This document shows positions 16,084 to 24,317 of a stretch of DNA of 64,000 nucleotides, one piece after another. This stretch comes from Aurantiacibacter suaedae (GTDB lineage: Bacteria; Pseudomonadota; Alphaproteobacteria; Sphingomonadales; Sphingomonadaceae). A program made the translations under genes and the position numbers. Positions within the stretch are counted from its first letter, which is position 1. Every line of letters starts with the position of its first letter. The notes beneath the pieces are model-generated. The model was given only the letters and a program-made list of their open reading frames with translations. It was not told where the DNA came from and searched no databases. The stretch spans positions 992,001 through 1,056,000 of the forward strand of contig NZ_SKCG01000001.1 of the NCBI RefSeq assembly GCF_005434915.1, read 5' to 3'.

Positions 16084-17502
16084 TTGTCCGACGTGTCGCA
16101 ACTGATCTCCTGTGAACCGGCCACCGGTGCCGAACTTTGGCGCGCGCCGCACGGCAATGTCGACGAACTGGTCGCCCGCGCGCGCAGCGCCTGGCCCGCC
16201 TGGGCCTCGCAGCCGCTTGCCACGCGGATCGAGCGGATACGCCGCTTCGCCAACGAGGTGCGCAAGGAGCAGGAGGAGTTCGCCGAGCTGATCGCACGCG
16301 AAACCGGCAAGCCTCTGTGGGAAGCGCGCACCGAGGTCGAGGCGGTTATGGCGAAGGTCGAAATCTCTGTCCGCGCCTATGCCGAGCGCACCGGCCAGCG
16401 CAAGCTCGACAGCGCGCTGCAAGGCTCGGCTGCGCTGCGCCATAAGCCGCACGGAGTGATGGCCGTGCTCGGCCCCTACAATTTCCCTGCGCACCTGCCG
16501 AACGGCCACATCATCCCCGCGCTGATCGCGGGCAACGCCGTGATTCTCAAGCCGAGCGAAAAGACGCCGGCCGTCGGCGAAAAGCTGCTGTCGTTCTTCG
16601 TGCGCGCCGGTGTGCCGCAAGACCTTGTGCAACTGCTGATCGGCGGGCCGGAGGAAGGCAAGGCACTGGTGGCGCACCCCGATGTCGATGGGGTGCTGTT
16701 CACCGGCTCGGCGCAGGTCGGCATCGCGATCAACCGGAAGCTGGCGACCGATCCTGGCAAGATCGTCGCGCTCGAGATGGGCGGCAACAATCCGCTCGTG
16801 GTGTGGGATACGCCCAAGATCGATGACGTTGCCGCGCTGATCGTGCAAAGCGCTTTCACCACCGCCGGCCAGCGCTGCACCGCCGCGCGCCGCCTGATCG
16901 TGAAAAACGATATGTACGACGACGTGATCGGCGCGGTGAAGGCGCTCACCGACCGGATCGTGATCGGTGCGCCGTTCGACGATCCGCAGCCGTTCATGGG
17001 CCCGGTGATCGACATGCGCACCGCCGACCAGCTGACCGAAAGCTTCCTCTATCTGATATCGAACGGCGGCAAGGCCATCTCGCATATGCGCCGCCCGCGC
17101 GAGGGCCTGCCCTTCGTGACCCCTGCGCTGGTCGATGTGACCGACATGGCCGAGCGGCCCGATGTCGAGCTGTTCGGGCCGCTGTTGCAAGTGGTGCGGG
17201 TGGACGATTTCGATGCGGCGATTGCGGAGGCGAACAACACGCGGTTCGGCCTTTCAGCATCGCTGCTGGGCGGCGATCCGGCGCAGTACAATCGCTTCTG
17301 GGCCAATATCCGCGCTGGCATCGTGAACTGGAACCGGCCCACAAACGGGGCATCCTCAGCCGCGCCGTTTGGCGGAATCGGCTTTTCGGGCAATCACCGC
17401 CCAGCGGCTTTCTACGCCGCCGACTATTGCGCCTACCCCGTCACCAGCACCGAGATGGAACAGCCGCGCGCGAGCGTGGGCGTCGGTTTTCGCGAAGTCT
17501 GA
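16084..17502 (+). CDS. astD: Aldehyde dehydrogenase, succinylglutamate-semialdehyde dehydrogenase type
   Basis: An NAD(P)-dependent aldehyde dehydrogenase of 472 residues. The catalytic residues are in place: the general base Glu231 in ALEMGGNNP and the nucleophile Cys265 in TTAGQRCTAARR. The NAD-fold segment has FTGSAQVG. The paired features EMGGNNPLVVWD, and FGLSASLLGGDPAQYNRFWANIRAGIVNWNRPT near the end, match AstD of arginine succinyltransferase catabolism. A TTG start at 16084 follows AAGGAAAT. No other ast genes are adjacent, so the exact substrate is less certain than the family. Confidence 0.85.
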   Translation: MSDVSQLISCEPATGAELWRAPHGNVDELVARARSAWPAWASQPLATRIERIRRFANEVRKEQEEFAELIARETGKPLWEARTEVEAVMAKVEISVRAYAERTGQRKLDSALQGSAALRHKPHGVMAVLGPYNFPAHLPNGHIIPALIAGNAVILKPSEKTPAVGEKLLSFFVRAGVPQDLVQLLIGGPEEGKALVAHPDVDGVLFTGSAQVGIAINRKLATDPGKIVALEMGGNNPLVVWDTPKIDDVAALIVQSAFTTAGQRCTAARRLIVKNDMYDDVIGAVKALTDRIVIGAPFDDPQPFMGPVIDMRTADQLTESFLYLISNGGKAISHMRRPREGLPFVTPALVDVTDMAERPDVELFGPLLQVVRVDDFDAAIAEANNTRFGLSASLLGGDPAQYNRFWANIRAGIVNWNRPTNGASSAAPFGGIGFSGNHRPAAFYAADYCAYPVTSTEMEQPRASVGVGFREV

Positions 17503-17633
17503 TCAAAGTCCCCTATCAGGGCGCCCGCGCGCATTCCTGAACCGCGAGCGCCCCGGCGATGCCTTCCGCAGTCCCGACCTGGAAGACCCGCTGCCGCGCC
17601 GCGAGACAGGGGAACACGCGGCGCGCCATTAGC

Positions 17634-17658
17634 AATCGAGACTAATTGCATCTCGATT
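17634..17658. repeat. Inverted repeat upstream of rarD
   Basis: AATCGAGA (17634-17641) and TCTCGATT (17651-17658) are perfect inverted arms around a 9-base spacer. They lie in the 245-bp gap between astD and rarD, about 90 bp before the rarD start. The spacing suits a dimeric regulator operator; there is no T-run, so a terminator is unlikely. Apart from this dyad and a short CTAGC/GCTAG pair at 17669-17682, I see nothing in the gap. Confidence 0.4.
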
Positions 17659-17747
17659 CGCAACCTTTCTAGCGCTGGCTAGCTGAACCGGCGGCAACGA
17701 CCAGCCAAGCTTGCCGGATGCATCTCGCGAGCTTACCGCCCTGCGTA

Positions 17748-18653
17748 ATGACCCAAGCGACCCTCGGCAGCAGACGCGCGCTCACCTTCGCCCTTGGCGC
17801 CCATGCGATCTGGGGTTCGATGCCGATATACCTCATGCTGGTGCATGAGGTGCCGGTGTTCGAATATGTCGCCTGGCGCACGCTGTTCACCTTGCCGCTA
17901 TGCCTTGCGATCATCGCTGTTCGCAGCAACCTGGGCGAGCTTTCCGCAGTGCTACGTAACGGGCGAACCATGCTCACACTTGCGGCGAGCGCCGGGCTGA
18001 TTGCGGTGAACTGGTGCCTCTATGTCTGGGCGATCCAGACCGACCATGTCTATGCCGCCAGCCTTGGCTATTACATCCTGCCGCTGACGATGATGCTGCT
18101 GGGGTTGGTGTTTCTCGGCGAGAGGCTGACCAAGCGGCAGTGGGCTGCTGTGGCGCTTGCTGCGCTTGGGGTCGCAGCGCTGGCTGCGGGCGCGCTGACG
18201 ACGCTGTGGGTGAGCCTCACCCTCGCTCTCAGTTTCGGCACCTATGGCCTGCTACGCAAGACGGTGGCGGCAGGGCCGGTAGTGGGCCTGGTGGTCGAAT
18301 CGATGGTGCTGGCTCCGCTTGCGATCGGCTTTCTTGTCTGGAGCGCAAAGGCAGGGCCGGGGCTGGCCCTGGGCCGCGACACGCTGGAGACCTTCGGCAT
18401 CGTGATGGGCGGCCCGATGACAGCCGTTCCGCTGTTGCTGTTTGCCACTGCCGCGCGGGCCATGCCTTACACGGTGATGGGCTTTCTCCAATTCGTTTCG
18501 CCCACCATTGTATTCCTGCTGGGTCTGCTGGTGTTCGGCGAGGAGCTGCACCCCGCGCAACTTGCGTGCTTCGTCGCAATCTGGGCGGCGGCGGCGCTGT
18601 TCATCTGGGATCTGATCCAGTCGTCGCGCCGCCCTGCCACCCGCCAAGTCTAA
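17748..18653 (+). CDS. rarD: EamA family transporter RarD
   Basis: A 301-residue inner-membrane protein with ten predicted transmembrane helices, arranged as two five-helix EamA repeats. The N-terminus [32 protein letters not shown] is characteristic of the RarD subfamily (named after a chloramphenicol-sensitivity locus; substrate unknown). The start at 17748 matches the family N-terminus; an ATG ten codons earlier is possible. Neither has a convincing ribosome site. The 3' end overlaps the convergent pyrC gene by four bases. Confidence 0.88.
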   Translation: MTQATLGSRRALTFALGAHAIWGSMPIYLMLVHEVPVFEYVAWRTLFTLPLCLAIIAVRSNLGELSAVLRNGRTMLTLAASAGLIAVNWCLYVWAIQTDHVYAASLGYYILPLTMMLLGLVFLGERLTKRQWAAVALAALGVAALAAGALTTLWVSLTLALSFGTYGLLRKTVAAGPVVGLVVESMVLAPLAIGFLVWSAKAGPGLALGRDTLETFGIVMGGPMTAVPLLLFATAARAMPYTVMGFLQFVSPTIVFLLGLLVFGEELHPAQLACFVAIWAAAALFIWDLIQSSRRPATRQV

Positions 18654-19687
18654 CCGGCGAGTTTCCAGCCCAGCGTTTCGCCTGCATGGAACGGCACATA
18701 GTGCGTGCCCGCCAGTTCGAGCGCAGCCGGCACCTGCTGGTCTTCGCGCACCAGCGTGACCGTATCCTCGCTCACCGGAAGGCCGTAAAAAGCCGGGCCG
18801 TTGCGGCTGGCGAAGGCCTCGAATGTGTCGAGCGCGTTTTCCTCGTCGAACACGGTGGCATAGCTTTCGAGCGCATAGGGCGCGTTGAAGATGCCCGCGC
18901 AGCCGCAGGCGTTTTCCTTAGCCTCGCGCGCATGCGGTGCGCTGTCGGTGCCGAGGAAGACACGCGCGTTGCCCGAGGTGGCGAGGCGGCGCAGGCTGAG
19001 CCGGTGATGCTCGCGCTTGGCGACGGGCAGGCAATAGGCATGGGGCCTGATCCCGCCCACCAGCATGGCGTTACGGTTGATATGGAGGTGCTGCGGCGTG
19101 ATCGTCGCGGCAACATTAGGGCCTGATTCCGCGACAAAGTCGGCGGCTTCCTCGGTAGTGATGTGCTCGAACACCACCTTCAATTCGGGCAAATCGCGCA
19201 CCAACGGCGCGAGCGTGCGTTCGATGAACACGGCTTCACGGTCGAAGATGTCGATCTCGGCGTGGGTAACTTCGCCATGGACGCAGAACACCATCCCGAT
19301 CTCGGCCATGGTTTCGAGCACCCTGCGCACGTTGGCGATGTCGGTCACGCCCGAGGCCGAATTGGTCGTGGCCCCGGCAGGATAAAGCTTGGCTGCGGTG
19401 AAGACACCAGCCTCGAAGCCGGCGCGGATATCGCCGGGGTCGGTATGGTCGGTGAGATAGGCCGTCATCAGCGGTTTGAACTGCGCGCGGTCGGGAAGTG
19501 CCGCCACGATCCGGTCGCGGTAGGCAGCGGCGGCAGCGCTTGTGGTCACAGGCGGCACGAGGTTGGGCATGATGATCGCCCGGCCAAACTGACGCGCGGT
19601 ATAGGGCAGCACGCCCTCCATCACCGCGCCATCGCGCAAGTGCAGGTGCCAATCGTCGGGACGGGGGATCGTGATGGTGTCGGTCAT
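18650..19687 (-). CDS. pyrC: Dihydroorotase (class II)
   Basis: Catalyses reversible cyclisation of carbamoyl aspartate to dihydroorotate in pyrimidine synthesis. The 345-residue protein begins with [17 protein letters not shown], containing the first two zinc His ligands. It also has [13 protein letters not shown] (the Lys that is carbamylated), FCVHGEV and VFEHITT for further His ligands, and FLGTDSAPH for the catalytic Asp. The start at 19687 is the family N-terminus. It is divergent from the ygfZ-like gene; pyrE lies elsewhere in the window at 36.7 kb. Confidence 0.95.
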   Translation of the reverse strand: MTDTITIPRPDDWHLHLRDGAVMEGVLPYTARQFGRAIIMPNLVPPVTTSAAAAAYRDRIVAALPDRAQFKPLMTAYLTDHTDPGDIRAGFEAGVFTAAKLYPAGATTNSASGVTDIANVRRVLETMAEIGMVFCVHGEVTHAEIDIFDREAVFIERTLAPLVRDLPELKVVFEHITTEEAADFVAESGPNVAATITPQHLHINRNAMLVGGIRPHAYCLPVAKREHHRLSLRRLATSGNARVFLGTDSAPHAREAKENACGCAGIFNAPYALESYATVFDEENALDTFEAFASRNGPAFYGLPVSEDTVTLVREDQQVPAALELAGTHYVPFHAGETLGWKLAG

Positions 19688-19767
19688 GCGCGCGCTCTGC
19701 CACAGCGAGCGCCGAACGAACAGCCCTCCCGCTTGCACGCAGCGCCGCTGGCTCCCACCTTAGGGGC

Positions 19768-20508
19768 ATGACTGCCCTGCCCCTCGCCCGCCGCGCCGTA
19801 ATTCGTCTCTCTCCGCAAGACACCGGGGAGGACGTCGTCAAATTTCTGCAAGGCCTCGTCACCAATGACGTGAGCGGCGATCTGCCCGTCTATGCCGCGC
19901 TGCTTTCAGCGCAGGGAAAGACCATGTTCGATTTCCTCGTCTGGCGCGATGGAGTCGATCTCTTGCTCGATTGCGAAGCCGACCATGCCGACGAACTGGT
20001 AAAGCGGCTGTCGCTTTATCGTCTGCGCCGCAAGATCGCGATTGCGCGCGATCCAGCTGTGGGCGTCTGGTGGTCACCCGATTCGGCTGAGGGAGCGGCG
20101 GCAGCGCCCGACCCGCGCCTCGCGCTGCTTGGCTGGCGTGGCCTTGGCCCGGCCGCGAGCGAGGGGGCGGAAACAGGCGATGCCGACTGGCTCGCCCATC
20201 GCCTCGCCTGCGGGGTGGCTGAAGGTCGCGACGAACTGGGTGATGTGCTCTGGCTCGAAACCAACGCCATTGAGCTTAATGGGGTGAGCTTCACCAAAGG
20301 CTGCTACGTCGGGCAGGAAAACACCGCCCGGATGAACTGGCGTCAGAAGGTCAACCGGCGGCTGGTGGTGGTCCCGCTTGATCGCTCTGAAGAAAAACGC
20401 CGGAAGGTGGCACACTCCGATCTTGGCTATGCCGTCGATCACCTTCGGGTCGACGATATAGCGCAGGATCTGGCACCGGCCTGGCTGCCGCTTGGGTCAG
20501 GCGTTTAG
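19768..20508 (+). CDS. ygfZ: YgfZ/GcvT-like folate-binding iron-sulfur maturation factor
   Basis: A 246-residue protein of the COG0354 family, which uses folate to support assembly or repair of certain iron-sulfur enzymes. The diagnostic motif KGCYVGQE is at residues 177-184, including the conserved Cys179. The N-terminal GcvT-like fold has DVVKFLQGLVTNDVSGD and ALLSAQGKTMFDFLVW. The stop codon overlaps the convergent tetR stop by four bases. Confidence 0.9.
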   Translation: MTALPLARRAVIRLSPQDTGEDVVKFLQGLVTNDVSGDLPVYAALLSAQGKTMFDFLVWRDGVDLLLDCEADHADELVKRLSLYRLRRKIAIARDPAVGVWWSPDSAEGAAAAPDPRLALLGWRGLGPAASEGAETGDADWLAHRLACGVAEGRDELGDVLWLETNAIELNGVSFTKGCYVGQENTARMNWRQKVNRRLVVVPLDRSEEKRRKVAHSDLGYAVDHLRVDDIAQDLAPAWLPLGSGV

Positions 20509-21113
20509 GACGCTATCATACGCTCGCGGGCAAAGCTGAGCAGATCTTCGCCACAGCGCCGCGCCGCATCATCCTTGACGCGCAGCGAGCCGGTCAGCTC
20601 GGCGCCCATCAGCGACTTGCCCAGCGCCATCAGCACCAGCGAATAGGTCAGCTCGCGCCGCTCTTCCTCGGCGGCGCTCGAGGCTCTCTCAGGCATAGAG
20701 CGATCGATCAGCTCCTGCACGGCCTCCAGGATCGGATCGAGCGCGCCGCTGATCCCGGTGCAAACCATCCAAGAGGCCAGCGCACCGGCGGCTTTCGATC
20801 CGAACGTATCGAACACAAGATCAACCAACCTGTGCACATCAATATCACGCGACGGCAAAAATCGTGTCGCCTCGGCCATGTCGTCGCAGATCGCGGTCGC
20901 TAAATGGTTGGCAAGAGCCAGCTGCAGGCCCCCTGCTGAACCGAAATGGTGCAGCAGATTTGCATGGGTGCGGTTGATCCGCACGGCCACTGCCTTCAGC
21001 GTCACAGCATGTGGACCTTCGTCCAGAAGCAAACTGCGCGCCGCTTCCAAAGCAGCTAACCGACTTTCCTGAGCGCTCAAGCGCCGACGGCCTACACTCA
21101 CATGTATCCTCAC
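20505..21113 (-). CDS. TetR/AcrR family transcriptional regulator
   Basis: A 202-residue regulator. The N-terminal helix-turn-helix is ALEAARSLLLDEGPHAVTLKAVAVRINRTHANLLHHFGSAGGLQLALANHL (residues ~20-70), a standard TetR DNA-binding domain. The C-terminal ligand domain has no recognisable specificity. The start is GTG at 21113 with AGGG five bases upstream; another GTG four codons later is possible. A block of six 21-bp tandem repeats begins 17 bp upstream and may be its own binding array. Confidence 0.88.
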   Translation of the reverse strand: MRIHVSVGRRRLSAQESRLAALEAARSLLLDEGPHAVTLKAVAVRINRTHANLLHHFGSAGGLQLALANHLATAICDDMAEATRFLPSRDIDVHRLVDLVFDTFGSKAAGALASWMVCTGISGALDPILEAVQELIDRSMPERASSAAEEERRELTYSLVLMALGKSLMGAELTGSLRVKDDAARRCGEDLLSFARERMIAS

Positions 21114-21130
21114 AATACCCTAGCCGGTTT

Positions 21131-21254
21131 TGCGACCCTCCAGACGCTTGCGCGCCCCTTCAGGCTAATAGTGCGACCCCTCAGGGTATTAGTTGCGAAC
21201 CCACGATAATAGTGTGGCCTCTCAAGCTAATAGTGCGACCCTTCGGGCTATTAG
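21131..21254. repeat. Six degenerate ~21-bp tandem repeats upstream of tetR
   Basis: Units start at 21131, 21151, 21172, 21193, 21213 and 21234 (lengths 20, 21, 21, 20, 21, 21). The consensus is about TGCGACCCYTCRGGCTAATAG; the fourth unit, and the 3' half of the first, are the most diverged. Each unit ends in CTAATAG, CTATTAG or a variant, so neighbouring unit ends are also mutually inverted. The 21-bp period places every unit on the same face of the helix. The rest of the 243-bp gap holds a perfect 10-bp palindrome, ATACATGTAT, at 21275-21284. Confidence 0.8.
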
Positions 21255-21356
21255 AAATGCACCGTATCCGATTGATACATGTATTCAAAGTGGAAAGTAA
21301 TCATAAGTTAATGCTGACAATTTTGTAAGCTTAAATCGAAAAGAGTGGCCCAGCGG

Positions 21357-21875
21357 CTAGGCTATGGTCAGACGATAACGCTGGGTCGGCACAGTTTGTC
21401 CGCCACGTCCAGCGCTGGCCGTCTGTGCGAGCTTTGATTCACGCTGAAACCCCCATTTTTGCAACACTTTGCCAGAAACAGGATTGTCAACGAAGTGACC
21501 GGCCGTGGCCTCGGACACACCAAGAGCTCGTGCCGTGGCCAGCACTGCGCCCACCGCCTCGCTGCCATAACCCCGGCGCTGATGACTAGGTGCTATCCAG
21601 TATCCCAATTCATGGGCAGTTTCGGGCTCGGCGGGCGCAAGCCCGATCGTGCCGATCAACGGCGCGCCGTCTTCACCCGGCAGGGTGATGGCGAACAGCA
21701 TCTCGTCAGCTCGACGCGGCTGGTCGCAGAAGCTGCGCGCATCCTCGACGGTATAGGGCCAGGGCGCGCTGGCGAGCATCCGCACCACACGCTTATCTGC
21801 GATGCTGGCGAAAAGCTCGCGCCAGTCCTCGGGGAAGATCGGTCGCAGCATCAGCCGCTCGCTTCGTATGAACAT
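21357..21875 (-). CDS. GNAT family N-acetyltransferase (RimJ/RimL-like)
   Basis: A 172-residue acetyltransferase. It has the N-terminal substrate strand SERLMLRPIFPEDWRELFASI, then GTIGLAPAEPETAHELGYWIAPSHQRRGYGSEAVGAVLATA, where QRRGYGSEA is the acetyl-CoA pyrophosphate loop. A C-terminal NPVSGKVLQKWGFQRES segment is typical of RimJ/RimL-like enzymes. The ATG at 21875 is preferred because GGAAGGG lies nine bases upstream; an ATG two codons earlier is too close to that site. Longer starts would run into the rpmA terminator. Confidence 0.85.
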   Translation of the reverse strand: MFIRSERLMLRPIFPEDWRELFASIADKRVVRMLASAPWPYTVEDARSFCDQPRRADEMLFAITLPGEDGAPLIGTIGLAPAEPETAHELGYWIAPSHQRRGYGSEAVGAVLATARALGVSEATAGHFVDNPVSGKVLQKWGFQRESKLAQTASAGRGGQTVPTQRYRLTIA

Positions 21876-21942
21876 GTACATTTCCCTTCCACTCAGTCCG
21901 CAGCCCAGACCTCCAGCGGGCAGCGGGTAGAAGGAGAAACGC

Positions 21943-21973
21943 AAAAAAGGAGACGGGGCGGCCCCATCTCCTT
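21943..21973 (-). terminator. Rho-independent terminator of rplU-rpmA
   Basis: Read on the minus strand, AAGGAGATGGGGC pairs with GCCCCGTCTCCTT (one G-U pair, minimal loop), and the stem runs into a T6 tract. This is a strong intrinsic terminator about 65 bp past the rpmA stop codon. It also separates this operon from the same-strand GNAT gene. Confidence 0.85.
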
Positions 21974-21978
21974 CCAGT

Positions 21979-22023
21979 GCCGGGCTATTCGCCGCCCGGC
22001 TGGGGCCATCCCGGTGGATGGCC
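21979..22023 (-). other. Two further hairpins between rpmA and its terminator
   Basis: GCCGGGC/GCCCGGC at 21979-22000 (7-bp stem) and GGCCATCC/GGATGGCC at 22004-22023 (8-bp stem) are perfect inverted repeats. Together with the terminator they give three stacked stem-loops in the 3' end of the transcript. They may block 3' exonucleases or act as RNA processing sites. The role is inferred. Confidence 0.6.
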
Positions 22024-22038
22024 CGCTATCACCATCCG

Positions 22039-22308
22039 TTATTCGGCAGCTTCTGCCGCGACGTCGACCGATACATACTTGCGGCCGAGCTTGCCGTCGT
22101 GAAAGCGCACGACGCCTTCAGCCATGGCAAACAGCGTATGATCGCGGCCGATGCCGACATTGGCGCCCGGATAGCAACGGGTTCCGCGCTGACGCACGAG
22201 AATGTTGCCGCCGAGCACGTGCTGCCCGCCGAACTTCTTGACGCCAAGACGCTTGCTTTCTGAATCGCGACCGTTGCGCGACGAGCCGCCAGCTTTCTTA
22301 TGTGCCAT
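22039..22308 (-). CDS. rpmA: 50S ribosomal protein L27
   Basis: An 89-residue L27 near the peptidyl-transferase centre of the large subunit. The N-terminus [28 protein letters not shown] is the canonical uncleaved form. The core [34 protein letters not shown] follows. It lies 38 bp downstream of rplU on the same strand, the usual rplU-rpmA operon, and is followed by three hairpins ending in a strong terminator. Confidence 0.97.
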   Translation of the reverse strand: MAHKKAGGSSRNGRDSESKRLGVKKFGGQHVLGGNILVRQRGTRCYPGANVGIGRDHTLFAMAEGVVRFHDGKLGRKYVSVDVAAEAAE

Positions 22309-22346
22309 TGTGTCTTCTCCGTAATCCTGAGCCGGGCGTGCCGGGC

Positions 22347-22784
22347 TTATTCCTTATCGGCCTTGGCGGCAGGCGCGGCGTCCTTGGCGGGCGCAGCCTT
22401 GCGAGCCTTGGGCGCAGCCTTGGCTTCCGAGGTGTCTTTCGCCGGAGCATCGGCCTTGGCCGCGCTCTTCTTCGCGGCCGACTTGCCCTCGCCCACGCCG
22501 ACGATGCGCAGCAAAGTCATCTGCTGGCGATGGCCGTTCTTGCGACGATAGTTGTGACGGCGACGCTTCTTGAAAACGATCACCTTCTCGCTCTTGGCCT
22601 GGGCGATGATCTCGGCCGAAACCGTGACCTTCCCGACGTCGGCCAGGCTCTCGCCCTCGCCGGCGAGCAGAATATCGTCCAGCACGATCTTGTCGCCGGC
22701 TTCACCCGCCAGCTTCTCAACCGCGATCTTGTCTCCTTCGGCGACGCGATACTGCTTGCCGCCCGTGCGCACTACTGCGAACAT
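22347..22784 (-). CDS. rplU: 50S ribosomal protein L21 with long basic C-terminal tail
   Basis: A 145-residue L21. The first ~100 residues are the normal protein ([20 protein letters not shown] to [20 protein letters not shown]). The remaining ~45 residues form a low-complexity Ala/Lys/Asp tail with repeats such as [10 protein letters not shown] and [11 protein letters not shown], absent in most L21 proteins but seen in several alphaproteobacteria. The start at 22784 is the family start; an in-frame extension upstream overlaps the promoter and is not expected to be translated. Confidence 0.95.
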   Translation of the reverse strand: MFAVVRTGGKQYRVAEGDKIAVEKLAGEAGDKIVLDDILLAGEGESLADVGKVTVSAEIIAQAKSEKVIVFKKRRRHNYRRKNGHRQQMTLLRIVGVGEGKSAAKKSAAKADAPAKDTSEAKAAPKARKAAPAKDAAPAAKADKE

Positions 22785-22832
22785 GGTGCTATAATCCGTT
22801 TCATCTGGTGTCGTCCTTGCCAGAGCCGAGCC

Positions 22833-22861
22833 ATTATGACCCATTCCCGCGCAAACAACAA
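22833..22861 (-). promoter_or_regulatory. Probable sigma-70 promoter of rplU-rpmA
   Basis: On the minus strand a -35 TTGTTG (22861-22856) and a -10 CATAAT (22838-22833) are separated by exactly 17 bp. Transcription would start about 40 bp before the rplU ATG. Nothing else in the 214-bp gap between rplU and the lipoprotein gene looks like a gene. Confidence 0.5.
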
Positions 22862-22998
22862 AAAAGGGCGCCTCTTGGGCACCGCAAGAGCGCTGCCGTT
22901 AGGCGATGGTCTACAACGAGTCAATGCCGACAGCGCAGAGAAGGGCAAAAATTGCCGGGCTGGAAAGGCGTCTCGGCTCAGGCTAGTGCAATGGTCCC

Positions 22999-23508
22999 AT
23001 GATAATCAGAATCGCCATGCTTTTCGTCGGGGCCGCGCCGCTTGCCCTTGGGGCCTGCGCCACGCCTCCGGGCGACTACCCCTCGCTCGCCCAGCGCGAG
23101 ATCGAGCGGGTCGACATGGTGATAACCCCGCCGCAAACCATCCCTGCCCCTCCTCCCAGCCCGGCCGAACCGACGCTGTCGCAGGCCGAGGATCTGGTCA
23201 AATCCGTGCGTAGCGCGCATAACGCCTTTCTTGCGGGAGAAAGCGCCGTTCGCTCGCGCGTGGCCGCAGCACGCAGGGCCAACGCGGGCAGTGATGCCTG
23301 GGCGCTGGCGGAAGTGGCACTGGCGGGCCTTAGTACGCAGCGCAGCCGCGCGATGGTAGCCCTGGCCGACCTAGACCGCCTTTTCATTGCCGCCAGCACG
23401 TCGGGCGAATCGACCGAGACGATTGGCGAAGCACGCAGCGAGGCCGCCGGCATGGTGGCCGCCCAGGACGCAGTCCTGTCCGAACTTTCGGCCGAACTGG
23501 CCTCCTAG
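22999..23508 (+). CDS. Hypothetical lipoprotein
   Basis: Unrecognised family. The 169-residue product has a short signal peptide with lipobox LALGAC, a Pro-rich linker (TPPQTIPAPPPSPAEP), and an Ala-rich helical domain. The domain includes AEDLVKSVRSAHNAFLAGESAVRSRVAAAR and continues to the end. The lipobox predicts membrane anchoring, probably facing the periplasm, with a helical or coiled-coil body. It is monocistronic and diverges from rplU. Confidence 0.7.
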   Translation: MIIRIAMLFVGAAPLALGACATPPGDYPSLAQREIERVDMVITPPQTIPAPPPSPAEPTLSQAEDLVKSVRSAHNAFLAGESAVRSRVAAARRANAGSDAWALAEVALAGLSTQRSRAMVALADLDRLFIAASTSGESTETIGEARSEAAGMVAAQDAVLSELSAELAS

Positions 23509-23528
23509 CGCGTCATGGCAAAGAAAAA

Positions 23529-23558
23529 TGCGCGGGGCCGCCCTCGTGGCCCCGCGCA
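23529..23558 (-). terminator. Strong stem-loop with T-rich 3' flank on the minus strand
   Basis: TGCGCGGGGCC (23529-23539) and GGCCCCGCGCA (23548-23558) form a perfect 11-bp GC-rich stem with an 8-base loop. On the minus strand it is followed by a TTTTTCTT-like tract, so it probably ends transcription of the moaE side. It lies 21 bases past the stop of the plus-strand lipoprotein gene and could act on both strands. Confidence 0.65.
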
Positions 23559-23604
23559 ACTCTGGATTGCTGTGCCCATATGGCAGCTGCTGATGGCAAT
23601 GCCC

Positions 23605-23766
23605 CTAAGCCAGAGCAGCTATCGCGGCCGAGCCCAGCGCCCAGAGAATGATCAGGACTGGGAGAACGTAGTCCTGAACTCGTGAATCCCGGCCACACAC
23701 GCGACCAGGCATGACTGTGCAAGGGCCGATCGACTGAACGGGTGCACTGGTGACCGATACTGCCAT
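23605..23766 (-). CDS. Possible small single-helix membrane protein
   Basis: A 53-residue reading frame lies in the 358-bp gap between the lipoprotein gene and moaE. The C-terminal 21 residues, YVLPVLIILWALGSAAIAALA, form a clear transmembrane helix, and the N-terminal half has three Cys/Pro-rich turns. AGGCGG lies four bases before the ATG, and a strong minus-strand terminator follows 46 bp after the stop. No family is recognised and the evidence is only compositional. The rest of the gap holds nothing else I can identify. Confidence 0.35.
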   Translation of the reverse strand: MAVSVTSAPVQSIGPCTVMPGRVCGRDSRVQDYVLPVLIILWALGSAAIAALA

Positions 23767-23866
23767 TGATCCGCCTGCTCTCGCCATCCGCTCGGCTCTT
23801 TCATTACGAGAACCGATGTGGCGCTATAGCTGCCGGCCATCCTTGATCGCGGTCAAATCGATGCGA

Positions 23867-24316
23867 TCATTTGCTCCAGCGGGCGAGATCCGAATGATCT
23901 TCTTCGCGCGGCTCGATCCAGTGCCAGCCATCGGCGCGCTGCTCGCGCTTCCAGAACCAGCTGTCGGATTTCAGGTGATCCATGCAATAATCGACCGCAC
24001 CGATGGCGCCGCGCCGATGCATGGCGCAGGCCGCCACCATCACGATCGGCTCGCCCGGCTCCATCACGCCGTGGCGGTGCATTACCAACAGGCCCAGCAA
24101 TTCGAAGCGATGCGCAGCCTCTTCGGCCAGTGCCGCCATACCCGGGCGGGTCATTTTCTCGTAGTGCAGCAGTTCGAGCGCGCGCACATCATCGTCGGCG
24201 CGCACGGCTCCGATGAAGCTCGCAAGGCCACCGTAGCCCGGATGGGCATTGGTGAACGGCCCGAGCAAGGCACCGGGGTTGAACGGCTGATCGACGAGAT
24301 GGACGTGGATTGCCAT
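23867..24316 (-). CDS. moaE: Molybdopterin synthase catalytic subunit
   Basis: MoaE with MoaD converts cyclic pyranopterin monophosphate to molybdopterin. The 149-residue protein shows GGLASFIGAVRADDDVRALELLHYEKM, MHRHGVMEPGEPIVMVAACAMHR and the C-terminal DHLKSDSWFWKRE with the active-site Lys. The start at 24316 is one base after the moaD stop. moaA-moaD-moaE form one minus-strand operon. moaC and moaB are not in the window. Confidence 0.95.
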   Translation of the reverse strand: MAIHVHLVDQPFNPGALLGPFTNAHPGYGGLASFIGAVRADDDVRALELLHYEKMTRPGMAALAEEAAHRFELLGLLVMHRHGVMEPGEPIVMVAACAMHRRGAIGAVDYCMDHLKSDSWFWKREQRADGWHWIEPREEDHSDLARWSK

Positions 24317-24317
24317 A

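Noticed and set aside
21131-21254. CRISPR array
   Set aside because: The repeats are directly adjacent without spacers, degenerate and only 21 bp, and no cas genes are nearby.
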